In this document: positions 40,795-52,510 of the stretch, piece by piece
Layout of the letters: each line of letters begins with the position of its first letter
Numbering within the stretch: position 1 is the stretch's first letter
From: Tetracentron sinense
Taxonomy: Eukaryota > Streptophyta > Magnoliopsida > Trochodendrales > Trochodendraceae
Direction: 5' to 3'
Length of the DNA: 64,000 nucleotides
NCBI GenBank assembly: GCA_015143295.1
Contig: CM026559.1
Location: 16,134,826 to 16,198,825 of the forward strand
Program-made: the position numbers and the translations under genes
The notes under the pieces: generated by a model
What the model was told of the DNA's origin: nothing
What the model saw: the letters and a program-made list of their open reading frames with translations, nothing else
The model's database searches: none

Positions 40795-43224
40795 TGTCGC
40801 GACCCAAAACCCACCCTAGGAGTTAGAGTGAACTTTGGACGACTAATCATGGATTTCATGATTTGCTTGACAAACTAACCTGCAAAAACCCACAGAGCAT
40901 ATACAATAGAGGATATAAACAGCGGAAACATACTCTAACATAGCACAACGGAAGACTACCAAACCTCTATGTATATACATACGCAATTCCAAGTTCATAC
41001 AAAAAGTCTCCAAAAGAAAGTGCGGACATGCCTGCTAAAATACATGAATCTAACTCTCATCTCACCCACAGCTAATCCACTCAGAATCTAACACCACCTA
41101 CAGATAACCCTCTACGGGAGGTTCCTCCAAAGGCTCCTCGACGTACTCCTCTTCCTCCCATGGGCCAGGAGCATACATAAAGCAGGAAACAATTCGTATC
41201 ATACAAGGAAGTAAAGCAATTTATAATCATGCTTGTATTTCGTAGAAAACCGGTAAAACCTCTTGAAAACATAGTGCACTTGACTTGGCTTGAAATCTCT
41301 TTTCGTACTTGAAAGCTTGTTTTGTCTATCTTGCTTGATTCTTGTATGTCGTATCATGTCATGCATGTCATGCGTGCTTGCTTGTGATCATGTAACTTGT
41401 GAGATGCGCTAGTGAGATGCCTTGAGAGGGAAGGGAGACCCTTCTTTATGCAATGCACTTGCGAGGGAAGGGAGACCCTTCTTCATGATATGCACTTGTG
41501 AGTGAGGGGAGACCCCTCGTGGAATGTTGGTTCTTGTCTTCTTGTGAAAAGCGAGGTAAAACATATCGTAGGATATGTCCCACCTCTAATCATGTTCTTG
41601 AAAACCTCGATCAATCATGTCATGCATGCCGTGCTTGTGGGAACCGTGTACATACTTGCATTTAAATTTAAACGTGACAATTGGGAAATTTCACAACACA
41701 CATAACATTAATGATTGAGCAATGTAATGATCATATCATTAGGGAAGGCAAGAAACACACTATCATAGTCCCTAGCAATATTCATAATTTATTAGGCATG
41801 CGTTTCCAAATTTTCAGCTCACTGTGTTCACCTTGGCATTTCATCAAACATGGTGTGTTCATTATGGATTTACCCTACAACATGCTTTTCTAGATGGGTT
41901 TTACTCAAATCATACACGTATGTTCATTATTGGAACAATGCCCTTCCACATTTGTTCATCACACACCACCATTGGCATCCAATCGCCCATTCCATCTCCA
42001 TTCACCATTCACCATTCACCATTCACCATTCACCATTCATCATTTACCATTCATCCATCTCATAGCACATGTGTAAATGAAAGGAAATCAAAAGAAAAGA
42101 AGGGGAAAGAGGAACTATAACTAGGAGGGTAGTAAGAAGTACCGACCTTGAAGAAATGAGGTAGAAACCCTCTTTCCAAATGACTGTGAGTTGCTGCCCT
42201 AGCTTGGATCGCGAGCTCCACAATGCCTGAACCGAAATCTTGAAGAAAACGGGCTTGAGGTTGATCTAGGGTTTCAAACCCTTTGATTTCTCTCCAAAAT
42301 GGAAACCCTAGGTTGGAATCGCCTTCTCCCCTTCTCCTATTCTCTCAAACTCTCTAAGTGTTGAGAATGAGCCCTAAAGGCTCGGGTTAAACTCTTAAGG
42401 TAATAGTGAACTGACAAAAGACCATAGCACCCTTACTGAATTTCTGTAAAAACACGAGTGTCGAACTCGTTGTGCTGTGAACAGTGCCAACTCGTGGTGC
42501 TGTGAACAGTGCCAACTCGTGGTGCTGTGAACAGTGCCAACTCGTTGTGCTGTGAACAGTGCCAACTCGTGGTGCTGTGAATAGTGCCAACTCGTGGTGT
42601 TGTGAACAGTGTTGAACCCGTTGTGCTGTGAACAGTGCTGAACACGTTGTGCTGTGAACAGTGCTGAACCCGTGGTGCTGTGAACAGTGCTGAACACGTT
42701 GTGCTGTGAACTGTCCTGAACCCGTGGTGCTGTGAACAGTGCTGAACCCGTTGTGCTGTGAACAGTGCTGAACAGGTTGTGCTGTGAACAGTACCAAACA
42801 CGTTGTCTGTTGTGAAGGGTGCCGAGCCCGTTGTCACGTCGTGTCGTGCACAATGCTGAGCTCGTAGTCCGTTGCTTATGTACTACGTACACATTGTCTG
42901 CTGTACAACGAATACGTTATTTGCTGCGCGACGGATGCACAACGAATACATTATCAGAGTACGCCCTTAGCGCCTTCCGAGCTACGTCCTTAGCGCCTTC
43001 CGAGCTACGATTTCCGACAGGTCCAGACTGTTTTGGCCATATCTTTTGACTCGTTCGTCCGATTTTGACGATTTAACTTGCGTTGGGCTCGTACTTCGAA
43101 AAGGAACATTTCTGACATTTTGAAATTTTCAATTTCTTCCTTATTTATTAATTATACCTCTTAAAAAGGCAAAATGACAACGAAAGTGTCAGGTATTAAG
43201 CATGAAAAAGTCTGGGGCTCTACA
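40795..43224 (-). repeat. Element B 3' LTR
   Basis: 2430 bp. Relative to the 5' LTR it lacks 117 bp at 41173/41174 (equivalent to 48784-48900) with GCA at both breakpoints. The loss removes the conserved hairpin and the start of the micro-ORF (remnant 41098-41173). It has 13 minisatellite units at about 42463-42805 and a CCATTCA heptamer run at 41996-42055. Confidence 0.93.
42463..42805. repeat. 13-unit minisatellite in B 3' LTR
   Basis: Thirteen units of 25-26 bp with core GTGCTGTGAACAGTGC, the reverse complement of GCACTGTTCACAGCAC. Two sub-types alternate: GCCAACTCG in the first five and GCTGAACMCG in most others. The 5' LTR has 11 units (50180-50470). Confidence 0.93.
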
Positions 43225-43239
43225 TCCTCCCCCCCTTAC
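43225..43239 (-). other. Polypurine tract of element B
   Basis: GTAAGGGGGGGAGGA on the minus strand, abutting the LTR start. Confidence 0.92.
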
Positions 43240-43324
43240 AAAAATTTCTTCCTCGAAATTCGGACGATACTTGCATTACAAATCAAAACAGAATTACAAG
43301 ACATACACAAAACCAATACAAAAC

Positions 43325-46300
43325 TCATTCAATTAATTCTGGGTACTTTGCTTTGACTTCGGCTTCACGCTCCCATGTAGCTTCTTCCCGAGCATGGTGT
43401 TGCCATTGCACAAGAACCAAAGGGATGGTCTTGTTGCGAAGCACCTGATTTCTTCGATCCAAAATCTGAACCGGCTTTTCAATCAAGGTGAGGTCCTCTT
43501 GAATCTCCAACTGTTCCAAGTCTATGACATGCGAAGGATCCGCAATGTACTTCCGAAGCATAGACACATGGAAGACGTTGTGAACTGTGGCCATGTGAGG
43601 TGGGAGAGCTACCCTGTAAGCAACCTCACCAACTCGTGTGATAATCTCAAAAGGCCCAACATACCGAGGACTGAGCTTGCCTCGCTTGCCAAATCTCATG
43701 ATCCCTTTGCTAGGAGATACTTTCACAAAAACTCGATCCCCTACTTGAAATTCTAAGTCCCTACGGCGCGTGTCCGCATAACTTTTCTGGCGATCTTGAG
43801 CGGCTTTCAATCGATCCAGAATGATCTTAACTGTGCCTGCAGTTTGCTCAATCAACTCCGTACCAAGTACTTTCCTTTCTTCTACCTCATCCCAATAGAG
43901 AGGAGACCTACAACTTCGGCCATACAAGGCCTCAAATGGTGCCATTTGGATATTTGCCTGATAGCTGTTATTATAGGCGAATTCAACCAAAGGTAAGTGC
44001 TCTTCCCAACTGCCTCTGAAATCCAACATACAAGCCCGAAGCATGTCTTCAATGACTTGGTTCACTCTCTCGGTTTGTCCATCCGTCTGTGGATGAAAAG
44101 TGGTGCTAAAATCAAGTCTGGAACTCATAGCCTCTTGGAAACTTTTCCAAAATCTTGACGTGAATCTTGGATCCCGATCCGACACAATACTGACTGGCAC
44201 CCCATGTAGTCTAACTACTTCCTTGATGTATAGAGCGGCCAACTGGCTAGAGTTGAAAGTAGTTCGGTAGGGTAGGAAGTGCGCAGACTTCGTCAGACGG
44301 TCTACTACAACCCAAATTACATCTGAGCCCCTTGCCGTCTTTGGCAAGCCAACTATGAAATCCATGGATATGTTCTCCCATTTCCACTCGGGAATCGGAA
44401 GAGAATGCAATAGACCGGCGGGTCGCATGTGTTCTGCTTTCACCTGTTGGCACACCAAACACCGTGCCACATATTTCACAACCTCCCTCTTCATATTCCG
44501 CCACCAAAAGTGATTCTTGAGGTTCTGGTACATCTTTGTACCCCCTGGATGCACTGTGTACTTCGAACGGTGTGCTTCATCCAAAATCTCTCTTCGAAGA
44601 TCTGCATTGGCCGGGATGCATAACCTTCCCTTGAATGTGATAGCACCCCGACTAGTGAGAGAGAAGTCCTCACTACCCTTAGCAACTTCCTTGTCCCGAT
44701 AAGCCAACAATTCAGCATCTGTGGCTTGGTATTCTTGGATTAAATCTATAATGTATGGCCGAACCGTGACATCTGCCAAGATAGGACCACGGACAGAGTC
44801 ATTCACACTAATGTCCAAATTTGCCAAATCTTCTAGTAGCTTCCATTCTTGAACCAACATGTGTGCTAACAACCCTTGAGGTCTTCTACTCAAAGCATCC
44901 GCCACTATATTTGCTTTACCCGGGTGGTATTGAATGGTACAATCATAGTCTTTCAAAAATTCCATCCAACGCCGTTTCCTTAGATTCAGCTCCTTTTGGG
45001 AAAAGAGATACTTGAGACTCTTGTGATCAGTGAACACATAGAACTCCACCCCATAAAGGTAATGACGCCAAATCTTAAGTGCAAACACGACCGCCGCAAG
45101 CTCCAAGTGGTGCGTGGGGTAATTCTTCTCATGCTCCTTCAACTGCCTTGATGCACAGGCAATGACTTTCCTGTGCTGCATGAGTACACACCCAAGTCCA
45201 ACGTGTGAGGCATCACTATACACCTCATACCCATAAGGTCCAGATGGCACAGTAAGGACAGGGGCTGTAGTAAGCCTCTTCTTCAGTTCCGTGAAACTGA
45301 TCTCGCACTTATCACTCTATGCAAACTTGGCGTTCTTCCTTGTCAGGTAAGTGAGTGGTGCCGCAAGGCTAGAGAAACCCTCTACAAATCTCCTGTAATA
45401 GCCTGCCAATCCAAGGAAACTACGTATCTCTGTGACACTCTTGGGCCTCACCCAACTCATGACTGCATCTATCTTCTTTGGATCAACTGAGATGCCTTCC
45501 ACAGAAACAACGTGGCCTAGGAATGCCACCTCTTCCAACCAAAACTCACACTTGCTAAGTTTGGCGTATAGCTTGTGTTCCCTTAGCATTTCCAAAGCAA
45601 GGCATAGGTCACGTGTGTGATCTTCCCGTGTCTGGGAATAGACCAAAATGTCATCAACAAATACAATCACGCACCTATCAAGATACGGCCGGAACACCCG
45701 GTTCATCAAATCCATAAAAGCTGCCGGCGCGTTCGTGAGTCCAAAAGGCATCACCAAGAACTAGTAGGGTCCATACCGAGTCCTGGAAGCAGTTTTGGGA
45801 TCATCTTCCGCCTTAATCTTCAACTGGTGATAGCCCGATCGAAGATCTATCTTTGAGAAAAATCTCGCTCCCTTCAACTGATCGAACAAGTCATCAATCC
45901 TAGGCAAGGGATACCTATTCTTTATAGTGACTTTGTTCAATTGCCTGTAATCGACGCACATCCGCATCGAGCCATCTTTCTTCTTAACAAACAACACCGG
46001 GGCACCCCACGGTGAGACACTTGGTCGAATGAAGCCAAGGCCTTGCAATTCCTCTAACTAAGTCTTCAACTCCTTGAGTTCAATAGGGGCCATTCTATAT
46101 GGAGCTCTGAAAACAGGAGCTGTGCCTGGTGCAAGCTCGATCACAAACTCAATCTCTCTGTCTGGAGGCAATCCTGGCAACTCCTCTGGAAATACATCTA
46201 GGAACTCACTCACAACCGGAATAGTCGATGAGTCCTTTGCCTCGGGGTTAGCTAAGCTCAACGCCGCAAAACGAGCAATATATCTACTTTTCAACCCGCG

Positions 46301-46650
46301 AAAGTGGAATGGTTTCCCTTCTACTGGCTTAAAGAGTACCATCTTCTCAAAGCAAGCTACATGCCCATGATGTGCTGCTAACCAATCCATTCCCAATATA
46401 ACATTAAAGTCTTGGAATCCAAGGACGATGAGATCAACCGCCAACTCGTGGCTTCCAACTTGGACCACGCTATTTCTATACACTTTATCTGCCAATACGG
46501 TTTTGCCGAGAGGAGTCGAAATGGCTAACTCCGGTTCTAGCTGAGTAGGCTCCATAGAAAAGCCTTCTAAAAAACTCGGCGAGACAAACGAATGAGTAGA
46601 CCCGGTATCAATCAACACTCGAGCCAAACACTCATTGATTAGTAGGGTTC
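43325..46650 (-). pseudogene. Element B pol exon (PR-RT-RNaseH-INT-chromodomain), three stops
   Basis: Minus strand, a single frame from 46650 to TGA at 43325. In order: aspartic protease with intact L-I-D-T-G-S near 46610; reverse transcriptase with F-V-D-D at about 45647-45657; RNase H with Y-S-D-A-S, the L-E-L-A-A helix and F-T-D-H-K-S-L; integrase with HHCC finger (about 44590-44440), core Asp near 44360 and 44180 and Glu near 44075; and a C-terminal E-E-A-T-W-E-R-E tail typical of the chromodomain of Del/Tekay elements. The frame is broken only by TAG at 46058-46060 (Gln in A), 45761-45763 (Glu) and 45317-45319 (Trp). No frameshift was found. It makes the machinery for copying and integrating the element, but this copy is dead unless the stops are read through. 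Confidence 0.95.
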
Positions 46651-46796
46651 CTGAAATTTTAGCTAGTTACGTCAATTTAAGCATCAACAGTGTATACTCA
46701 TAGGTAAATATATATATATAGTATACCAAGTACGTACACAAGGAATAAAGCATAACATAACAATCACGAATAAAGAAAATAACTCTAAACGCGTAC
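46651..46796 (-). other. Putative intron between gag and pol (element B, 146 bp)
   Basis: On the minus strand it starts GTACGCG after CAAG (46797-46800) and ends AAAATTTCAG at 46651. Exon phase: gag contributes one base of a Gly codon, pol two. Without splicing gag reads on for about 36 codons to a stop at 46684. The inner sequence differs from A and C while both ends are kept. Confidence 0.75.
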
Positions 46797-48045
46797 CTTG
46801 CACCACATCGTCAGATGCAAGTGCATCACCCTCTGTCAAGGCAAAAACTCGCCCCTGGTTCGCCTGGCGAGACTGAGGTGTAGACCGGGTAGTCTGAGAT
46901 GACGCCTGATATGATCCTGTTGGGCGTGCTGGTGGACTAATCCCCTGAGACTGGCCTGGTAAATGCCGACTGGGGCAATCCCTGATCATATGGCCCTGGC
47001 GACCACAATGAAAACATCCACCCGATGCTCTTCGGTAATCTCCTGCCGGGTGTCTTCGGCCGCATGAAATGCAGACCTCATGTGCATAGGTCGGAGGGGC
47101 CGGAGGTGGAGCATACCTCACCGTCTGAGGTGCAATAGGCCGTGGGGCTGGAAGAGCCTGAGGTCGTGGTGCCTGAGGCACATACTGCCGGGGAGCTGGA
47201 GGCGTATAAGTTGGCCTCATCGGTGGTGTTGGCCACGTATACTGATAAGGGCCGGTACGAGTTCGCCTCTCTGAAGGTGCTGAACTATTAGCTTGGCCTC
47301 TTGCCAACTCCCTTTTCTTGGACACTGCCTCTGAATTGGCCTCGACCAATAAGGCCTTGTCTACTACCTCAGGGTAGGTAGTATGTCTGAAGACTGAAAC
47401 CTTCTCCATGATAACATCTTTGAGCCCTTGCTCAAACCTTCTTGCCTGCATTGCCTCGGTGGCAACCATGTGAGTCGCGAAGCGTGATAGCTCCGAGAAC
47501 TTGGCCTCGTATTGTGCCACCGACATCAAACCTTGCTCGAGGTTGATGAATTCTCTCTCCTTCTTTTCCCGTGCTCCAATCGGAAAATACTTCTTATAAA
47601 AAGTGTCCTTGAACTCCTCCCAAGTCCAAGGTTGACCCTGCATGGTCGATTCTCGCATCCTCAATGCGGACAACCACCAATGGTGGGCTTCACCTTCTAG
47701 CATGAAAACTGCCCATGCTACTCTATCCTCCTCTGTAGGTGAGAGGACCGCAAAGATCTTCTCCATCTGGAGGATCCATGCCTCCGCAGCAAGAGGGTCC
47801 ACACTCCCATGGAAGGGTGGAGGCCTCAATCTCCTAAATGCCTCAACTCCAGCTGTACGATGTACTGGAGCCGCGAGCGGTGGAGTAGGTGCCGCCGACG
47901 ATGGTATAGCCTGCCGAGCCGCCAGTATGGCGAGTGTCTCAGCAATAGAGCCTAAGACCTGAGAGAGGTCCGGCTGCTCATCCTCATCCCGTGAAGAAGA
48001 GGAAGCTCTGGTGTGTGGTCCACGACCCCGTGTGCCCCGCCTCAT
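46797..48045 (-). CDS. gag: Element B Gag (exon 1 of putative Gag-Pol)
   Basis: Minus strand, intact 416-codon frame from ATG at 48045 (M-R-R-G-T-R-G-R-G). Residues about 70-220 are the retrotransposon Gag core (W-A-V-F-M-L-E-G-E-A near 111-120, then F-Y-K-K-Y-F-P near 149). Residues 250-320 are proline-rich. There are two knuckle-like motifs: C325-x2-C328-x3-H332-x4-Y337, with the last Cys lost, and an intact C344-x2-C347-x4-H352-x4-C357. Gag forms the cytoplasmic particle and binds RNA. The start matches A and C. If the intron is kept, the protein ends about 36 residues later at the stop at 46684. This is the only undamaged gag in the window. Confidence 0.93.
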
Positions 48046-48404
48046 GACTAAAGTCCTGAGAACAATAGCACCACATGAGTCTCACTTGAAACCACAGTTT
48101 ATTTCAATGCCATTTCACAATAATTCAATTTGTATTAGTTGTATAATACCAATATACATCACATCAAGTCATCAGAGTATTCATCACATTATACTTATAC
48201 TTTAGTGTTCTAGCGTACCTAGGACTCATACTTGGTTGGAACAACCATTTGACTAAGGCTAAAGTTTAGTCTTACACTTGGATCAAGACTCTCTTCCGAC
48301 TTACTTTCTTCCTAACTTGTTTCCTGACATATGCTCTTGTCAAGCCGTGGTATAAGATTCTAAGTGACCCTAGGGACCTAAAGCCTAAGCTCTGATACCA
48401 CTTC
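48046..48404 (-). other. Element B leader and primer binding site
   Basis: Non-coding leader. On the minus strand TGGTATCAGAGCTT at 48387-48400 is the initiator-Met primer site, 4 bp after the LTR end at 48405. Confidence 0.85.
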
Positions 48405-50916
48405 TGTCGCGACCCAAAACCCACCCTAGGAGTTAGAGTGAACTTTGGACGACTAATCATGGATTTCATGATTTGCTTGACAAACTAACCTGCAAAAACC
48501 CACAGAGCATATACAATAGAGGATATAAACAGCGGAAACATACTCTAACATAGCACAACGGAAGACTACCAAACCTCTATGTATATACATACGCAATTCC
48601 AAGTTCATACAAAAAGTCTCCAAAAGAAAGTGCGGACATGCCTGCTAAAATACATGAATCTAACTCTCATCTCACCCACAGCTAATCCACTCAGAATCTA
48701 ACACCACCTACAGATAACCCTCTACGGGAGGTTCCTCCAAAGGCTCCTCGACGTACTCCTCTTCCTCCCATGGGCCAGGAGCACACACATCAAATGGAGC
48801 AGCAGCTCCCTCAGAACCTGCCGACATAAGAAGTACGGCTGAGCATGAAATACTCAGCGGGTACTAAGCACTAACCAACAGTCATAGCATACGGATAGCA
48901 TACATAAAGTAGGAAACAATTCGTATCATACAAGGAAGTAAAGCAATTTATAATCATGCTTGTATTTCGTAGAAAACCGGTAAAACCTCTTGAAAACATA
49001 GTGCACTTGACTTGGCTTGAAATCTCTTTTCGTACTTGAAAGCTTGTTTTGTCTATCTTGCTAGATTCTTGTATGTCGTGTCATGTCATGCATGTCATGC
49101 GTGCTTGCTTGTGATCATGTAACTTGTGAGATGCGCTTGTGAGATGCCTTGAGAGGGAAGGGAGACCCTTCTTTATGCAATGCACTTGCGAGGGAAGGGA
49201 GACCCTTCTTCATGATATGCACTTGTGAGTGAGGGGAGACCCCTCGTGGAATGTTGGTTCTTGTCTTCTTGTGAAAAGCGAGGTAAAACATATCGTAGGA
49301 TATGTCCCACCTCTAACCATGTTCTTGAAAACCTCGATCAATCATGTCATGCATGCCGTGCTTGTGGGAACCGTGTACATACTTGCATTTAAATTTAAAC
49401 GTGACAATTGGGAAATTTCACAACACACATAACATTAATGATTGAGCAATGTAATGATCATATCATTAGGGAAGGCAAGAAACACACTATCATAGTCCCT
49501 AGCAATATTCATAATTTATTAGGCATGCGTTTCCAAATTTTCAGCTCACTGTGTTCACCTTGGCATTTCATCAAACATGGTGTGTTCATTATGGATTTAC
49601 CCTACAACATGCTTTTCTAGATGGGTTTTACTCAAATCATACACGTATGTTCATTATTGGAACAATGCCCTTCCCCATTTGTTCATCACACACCACCATT
49701 GGCATCCAATCGCCCATTCCATCTCCATTCACCATTCACCATTCACCATTCACCATTCACCATTCACCATTCATCCATCTCATAGCACATGTGTAAATGA
49801 AAGGAAATCAAAAGAAAAGAAGGGGAAAGAGGAACTATAACTAGGAGGGTAGTAAGAAGTACCGACCTTGAAGAAATGAGGTAGAAACCCTCTTTCTAAA
49901 TGACTGTGAGTTGTTGCCCTAGCTTGGATCGCGAGCTCCACAATGCCTGAACCGAAATCTTGAAGAAAACGGGCTTGAGGTTGATCTAGGGTTTCAAACC
50001 CTTTGATTTCTCTCCAAAATGGAAACCCTAGGTTGGAATCGCCTTCTCCCCTTCTCCTATTCTCTCAAACTCTCTAAGTGTTGAGAATGAGCCCTAAAGG
50101 CTCGGGTTAAACTCTTAAGGTAATAGTGAACTGACAAAAGACCATAACACCCTTACTGAATTTCTGTAAAAACACGAGTGTCGAACTCGTTGTGCTGTGA
50201 ACAGTGCCAACTTGTGGTGCTGTGAACAGTGCCAACTCGTGGTGCTGTGAACAGTGCCAACTCGTTGTGCTGTGAACAGTGCTGAACCCGTTGTGCTGTG
50301 AACAGTGCTGAACACGTTGTGCTGTGAACAGTGCTGAACCCGTGGTGCTGTGAACAGTGCTGAACACGTTGTGCTGTGAACTGTGCTGAACCCGTGGTGC
50401 TGTGAATAGTGCTGAACACGTTATGCTGTGAACAGTGCTGAACACGTGGTGCTGTGAACAGTACCAAACACATTATCCGTTGTGAAGGGTGCCGAGCCCG
50501 TTGTCACGTCGTGTCGTGCACAGTGCTGAGCTCGTAATCCGTTGTCTTATGTACAACGTGCCCATTTTGCTGTACAACGTACACGTTGTCTGCTGTACAA
50601 TGAATACGTTATCTGCTGCGCGACGGATGCACAACGAATACGTTATCAGAGTACGCCCTTAGCGCCTTCCGAGCTACGTCCTTAGCGCCTTCCGAGCTAG
50701 GATTTCCTACTGGTCCAGACTGTTTTGGCCATATCTTTTGACTCGTTCGTCCGATTTTGACGATTTAACTTGCGTTGGGCTCGTACTTTGAAAAGGAACA
50801 TTTCTGACATTTCGAAATTTCCAATTTCTTCCTTATTTATTAATTATACCTCTTAAAAAGGCAAAATGACAACGAAAGTGTCATGTATTAAGCATGAAAA
50901 AGTCTGGGTCTCTACA
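48405..50916 (-). repeat. Element B 5' LTR
   Basis: 2512 bp, TGTAGAGACC at 50916 to GGGTCGCGACA at 48405 on the minus strand. It holds 11 minisatellite units (50180-50470), the CCATTCA run (49730-49775), the AAGGGTCTCCCTT series (49150-49245), the hairpin (48838-48858), an intact micro-ORF and a TATA run (TGTATATACATA at 48580-48591). Confidence 0.94.
48708..48827 (-). CDS. LTR micro-ORF, 39 aa (element B, 5' LTR)
   Basis: Starts M-S-A-G-S-E-G-A-A-A-P-F-D-V-C-A-P-G and has the tail P-W-E-E-E-E-Y-V-E-E-P-L-E-E-P-P. It is intact in the 5' LTR but destroyed by the 117-bp deletion in the 3' LTR (remnant 41098-41173). Because the 3' LTR copy is the one carried at the 3' end of genomic RNA, B itself could express it only from the 5' side. 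Function unknown. Confidence 0.5.
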   Translation of the reverse strand: MSAGSEGAAAPFDVCAPGPWEEEEYVEEPLEEPPVEGYL

Positions 50917-51062
50917 GACCAGTTGTTATTGCTTATGTAAGCTCATAAGAAAAGTTGAAAATTCCTGCATTTTCGTGGATGAAGTCTTCCGCTGTGTGTC
51001 ATTGATGACCGGACGCACGTCTCAGAACACGACTTCCTTAGGCGCGGGTTCGGGGCGTTACA
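50917..51062 (+). repeat. Element G: solo LTR, end
   Basis: Last part of G, from the B target duplication to GGGGCGTTACA at 51062. No other feature seen. Confidence 0.8.
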
Positions 51063-51317
51063 TGTTTGACATCACCGGCCCATACGTAGCAAGTCTAAGG
51101 GTAGTGTCGAGGTTACACATATCATTTAATAACTTCCACTCTTGGACCCTCATGTGAGCCATAACCTAGTAAGGCTTTCTGCTAAGAGCATTGGTTACCA
51201 TGTTCGCCTTACCTGGATGGTACTGAATGGAACAATCATAGTCCTTCATGAACTCCATCCATTGACGCTACCTCATATTCAAATCCTTCTGGAAGAAGAG
51301 ATACTTCAAGCTCTTGT
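51063..51317 (-). pseudogene. Element C RNase H end and linker to integrase
   Basis: Minus strand, between F and G: S-L-K-Y-L-F, the [12 protein letters not shown] block, Q-Y-H-P-G-K-A-N and A-L-S-R-K-P, then the variable linker. Two stops are visible. The sequence joins 54306 on one side and 25144 on the other once F and G are removed. Confidence 0.9.
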
Positions 51318-51659
51318 TGTAGAGCCCCAGACTTTTTCATGCTTAATACATGACACTTTCGTTGTCATCTTGCCTTTTTAAGAGGTATGATTAATAAATG
51401 AGGAAGAATTTGGAAATTTTGAAATGCTAGAATTGTTCCTCTTCGAAGTACGAACACAACGCAAGTTGAATCGTCAAAATCGGACGAACGAGTCAAAAGA
51501 TATAGCCAAAACAGTCTGTACCTGTAGGAAAACGTATACTGTGTGCATCCGTTGTACAGCTCACCACGGGTACGTTGTACAACTCACCACGGGCACGTTG
51601 TACAACTCACCACGGGCACGCTGTACATGAGACGACATGACAACGGGTTCGTCACCCTT

Positions 51660-52510
51660 GACAACGCCACCACGAGTTGGCACTATTCACGCCACCACGA
51701 GTTGGCACTATTCACGCCACCACGAGTTTGCACTATTCATGGCACCACGAGTTGCACTATTCACGGCCCACGAGAGGCACTATTCACAAGCACCACGAGT
51801 GGCACTATTCACGGACCACGAGTGGCACTATTCACAAGCACCACGAGTGGCACTATTCACGGACCACGAGTGGCACTATTCACAAGCATCACGAGTGGCA
51901 CTATTCACAAGCACCACGAGTGGCACTATTCACAAGCACCACGAGTTTGCACTATTCACAAGCACCACGAGTGGCACTATTCACAAGCACCACGAGTTTG
52001 CACTATTCACAAGCACCACGAGTAGCACTATTCACAAGCACCACGAGTGGCACTATTCACGGACCACGAGTGGCACTATTCACAAGCATCACGAGTGGCA
52101 CTATTCACAAGCACCACGAGTTTGCACTATTCATGGCACCACGAGTTGGCACTATTCACGCCACCACGAGTTGGCACTATTCACGCCACCACGAGTTGGC
52201 ACTATTCACGCCACCACGAGTTTGCACTATTCATGGCACCACGAGTTGGCACTATTCACGCCACCACGAGTTGGCACTATTCACGCCACCACGAGTTTGC
52301 ACTATTCATGGCACCACGAGTGGCACTATTCACAAGCATCACGAGTGGCACAAGCACCACGAGTGGCACTATTCACAAGCACCACGAGTTTGCACTATTC
52401 ACAAGCACCACGAGTGGCACTATTCACAAGCACCACGAGTGGCACTATTCACCGACCACGAGTTGACACTATTCACAGCACCACGAGTTGGCACTATTCA
52501 CAGCACTATT
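51660..52510. repeat. ~34-copy minisatellite in solo LTR F
   Basis: About 34 units of 23-27 bp sharing GGCACTATTCAC followed by AAGCACCACGAGT, GCCACCACGAGT, GGACCACGAGT or TGGCACCACGAGT. Sub-types come in blocks: the GCCACCACGAG/TTGGCACTATTCAC type at both sides (51665-51745, 52140-52320) and the AAGCACC type in the middle, a higher-order pattern. All three forward frames are open across most of the array, which is a by-product of the repeat. Confidence 0.95.

Larger units (their letters stand above)
40795..50916 (-). mobile_element. Element B: young, nearly intact Ty3/gypsy chromovirus in G
   Basis: LTRs 40795-43224 and 48405-50916, perfect duplication GACCA at 40790-40794 and 50917-50921. 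It has a primer site, polypurine tract, full-length gag with intact CCHC finger and pol with only three stops in one frame. The LTRs are nearly identical apart from repeat copy number and one deletion, so B is the youngest complete element here. Confidence 0.96.

Noticed and set aside
25145..51062. G as a complete element with two LTRs
   Set aside because: After removing J and B only one LTR-like sequence of about 3.4 kb remains, with no primer site, coding domain or second LTR copy.
51660..52510. CRISPR-like array
   Set aside because: The repeats are head-to-tail with no unique spacers, lie inside a plant LTR, and no cas gene is present.
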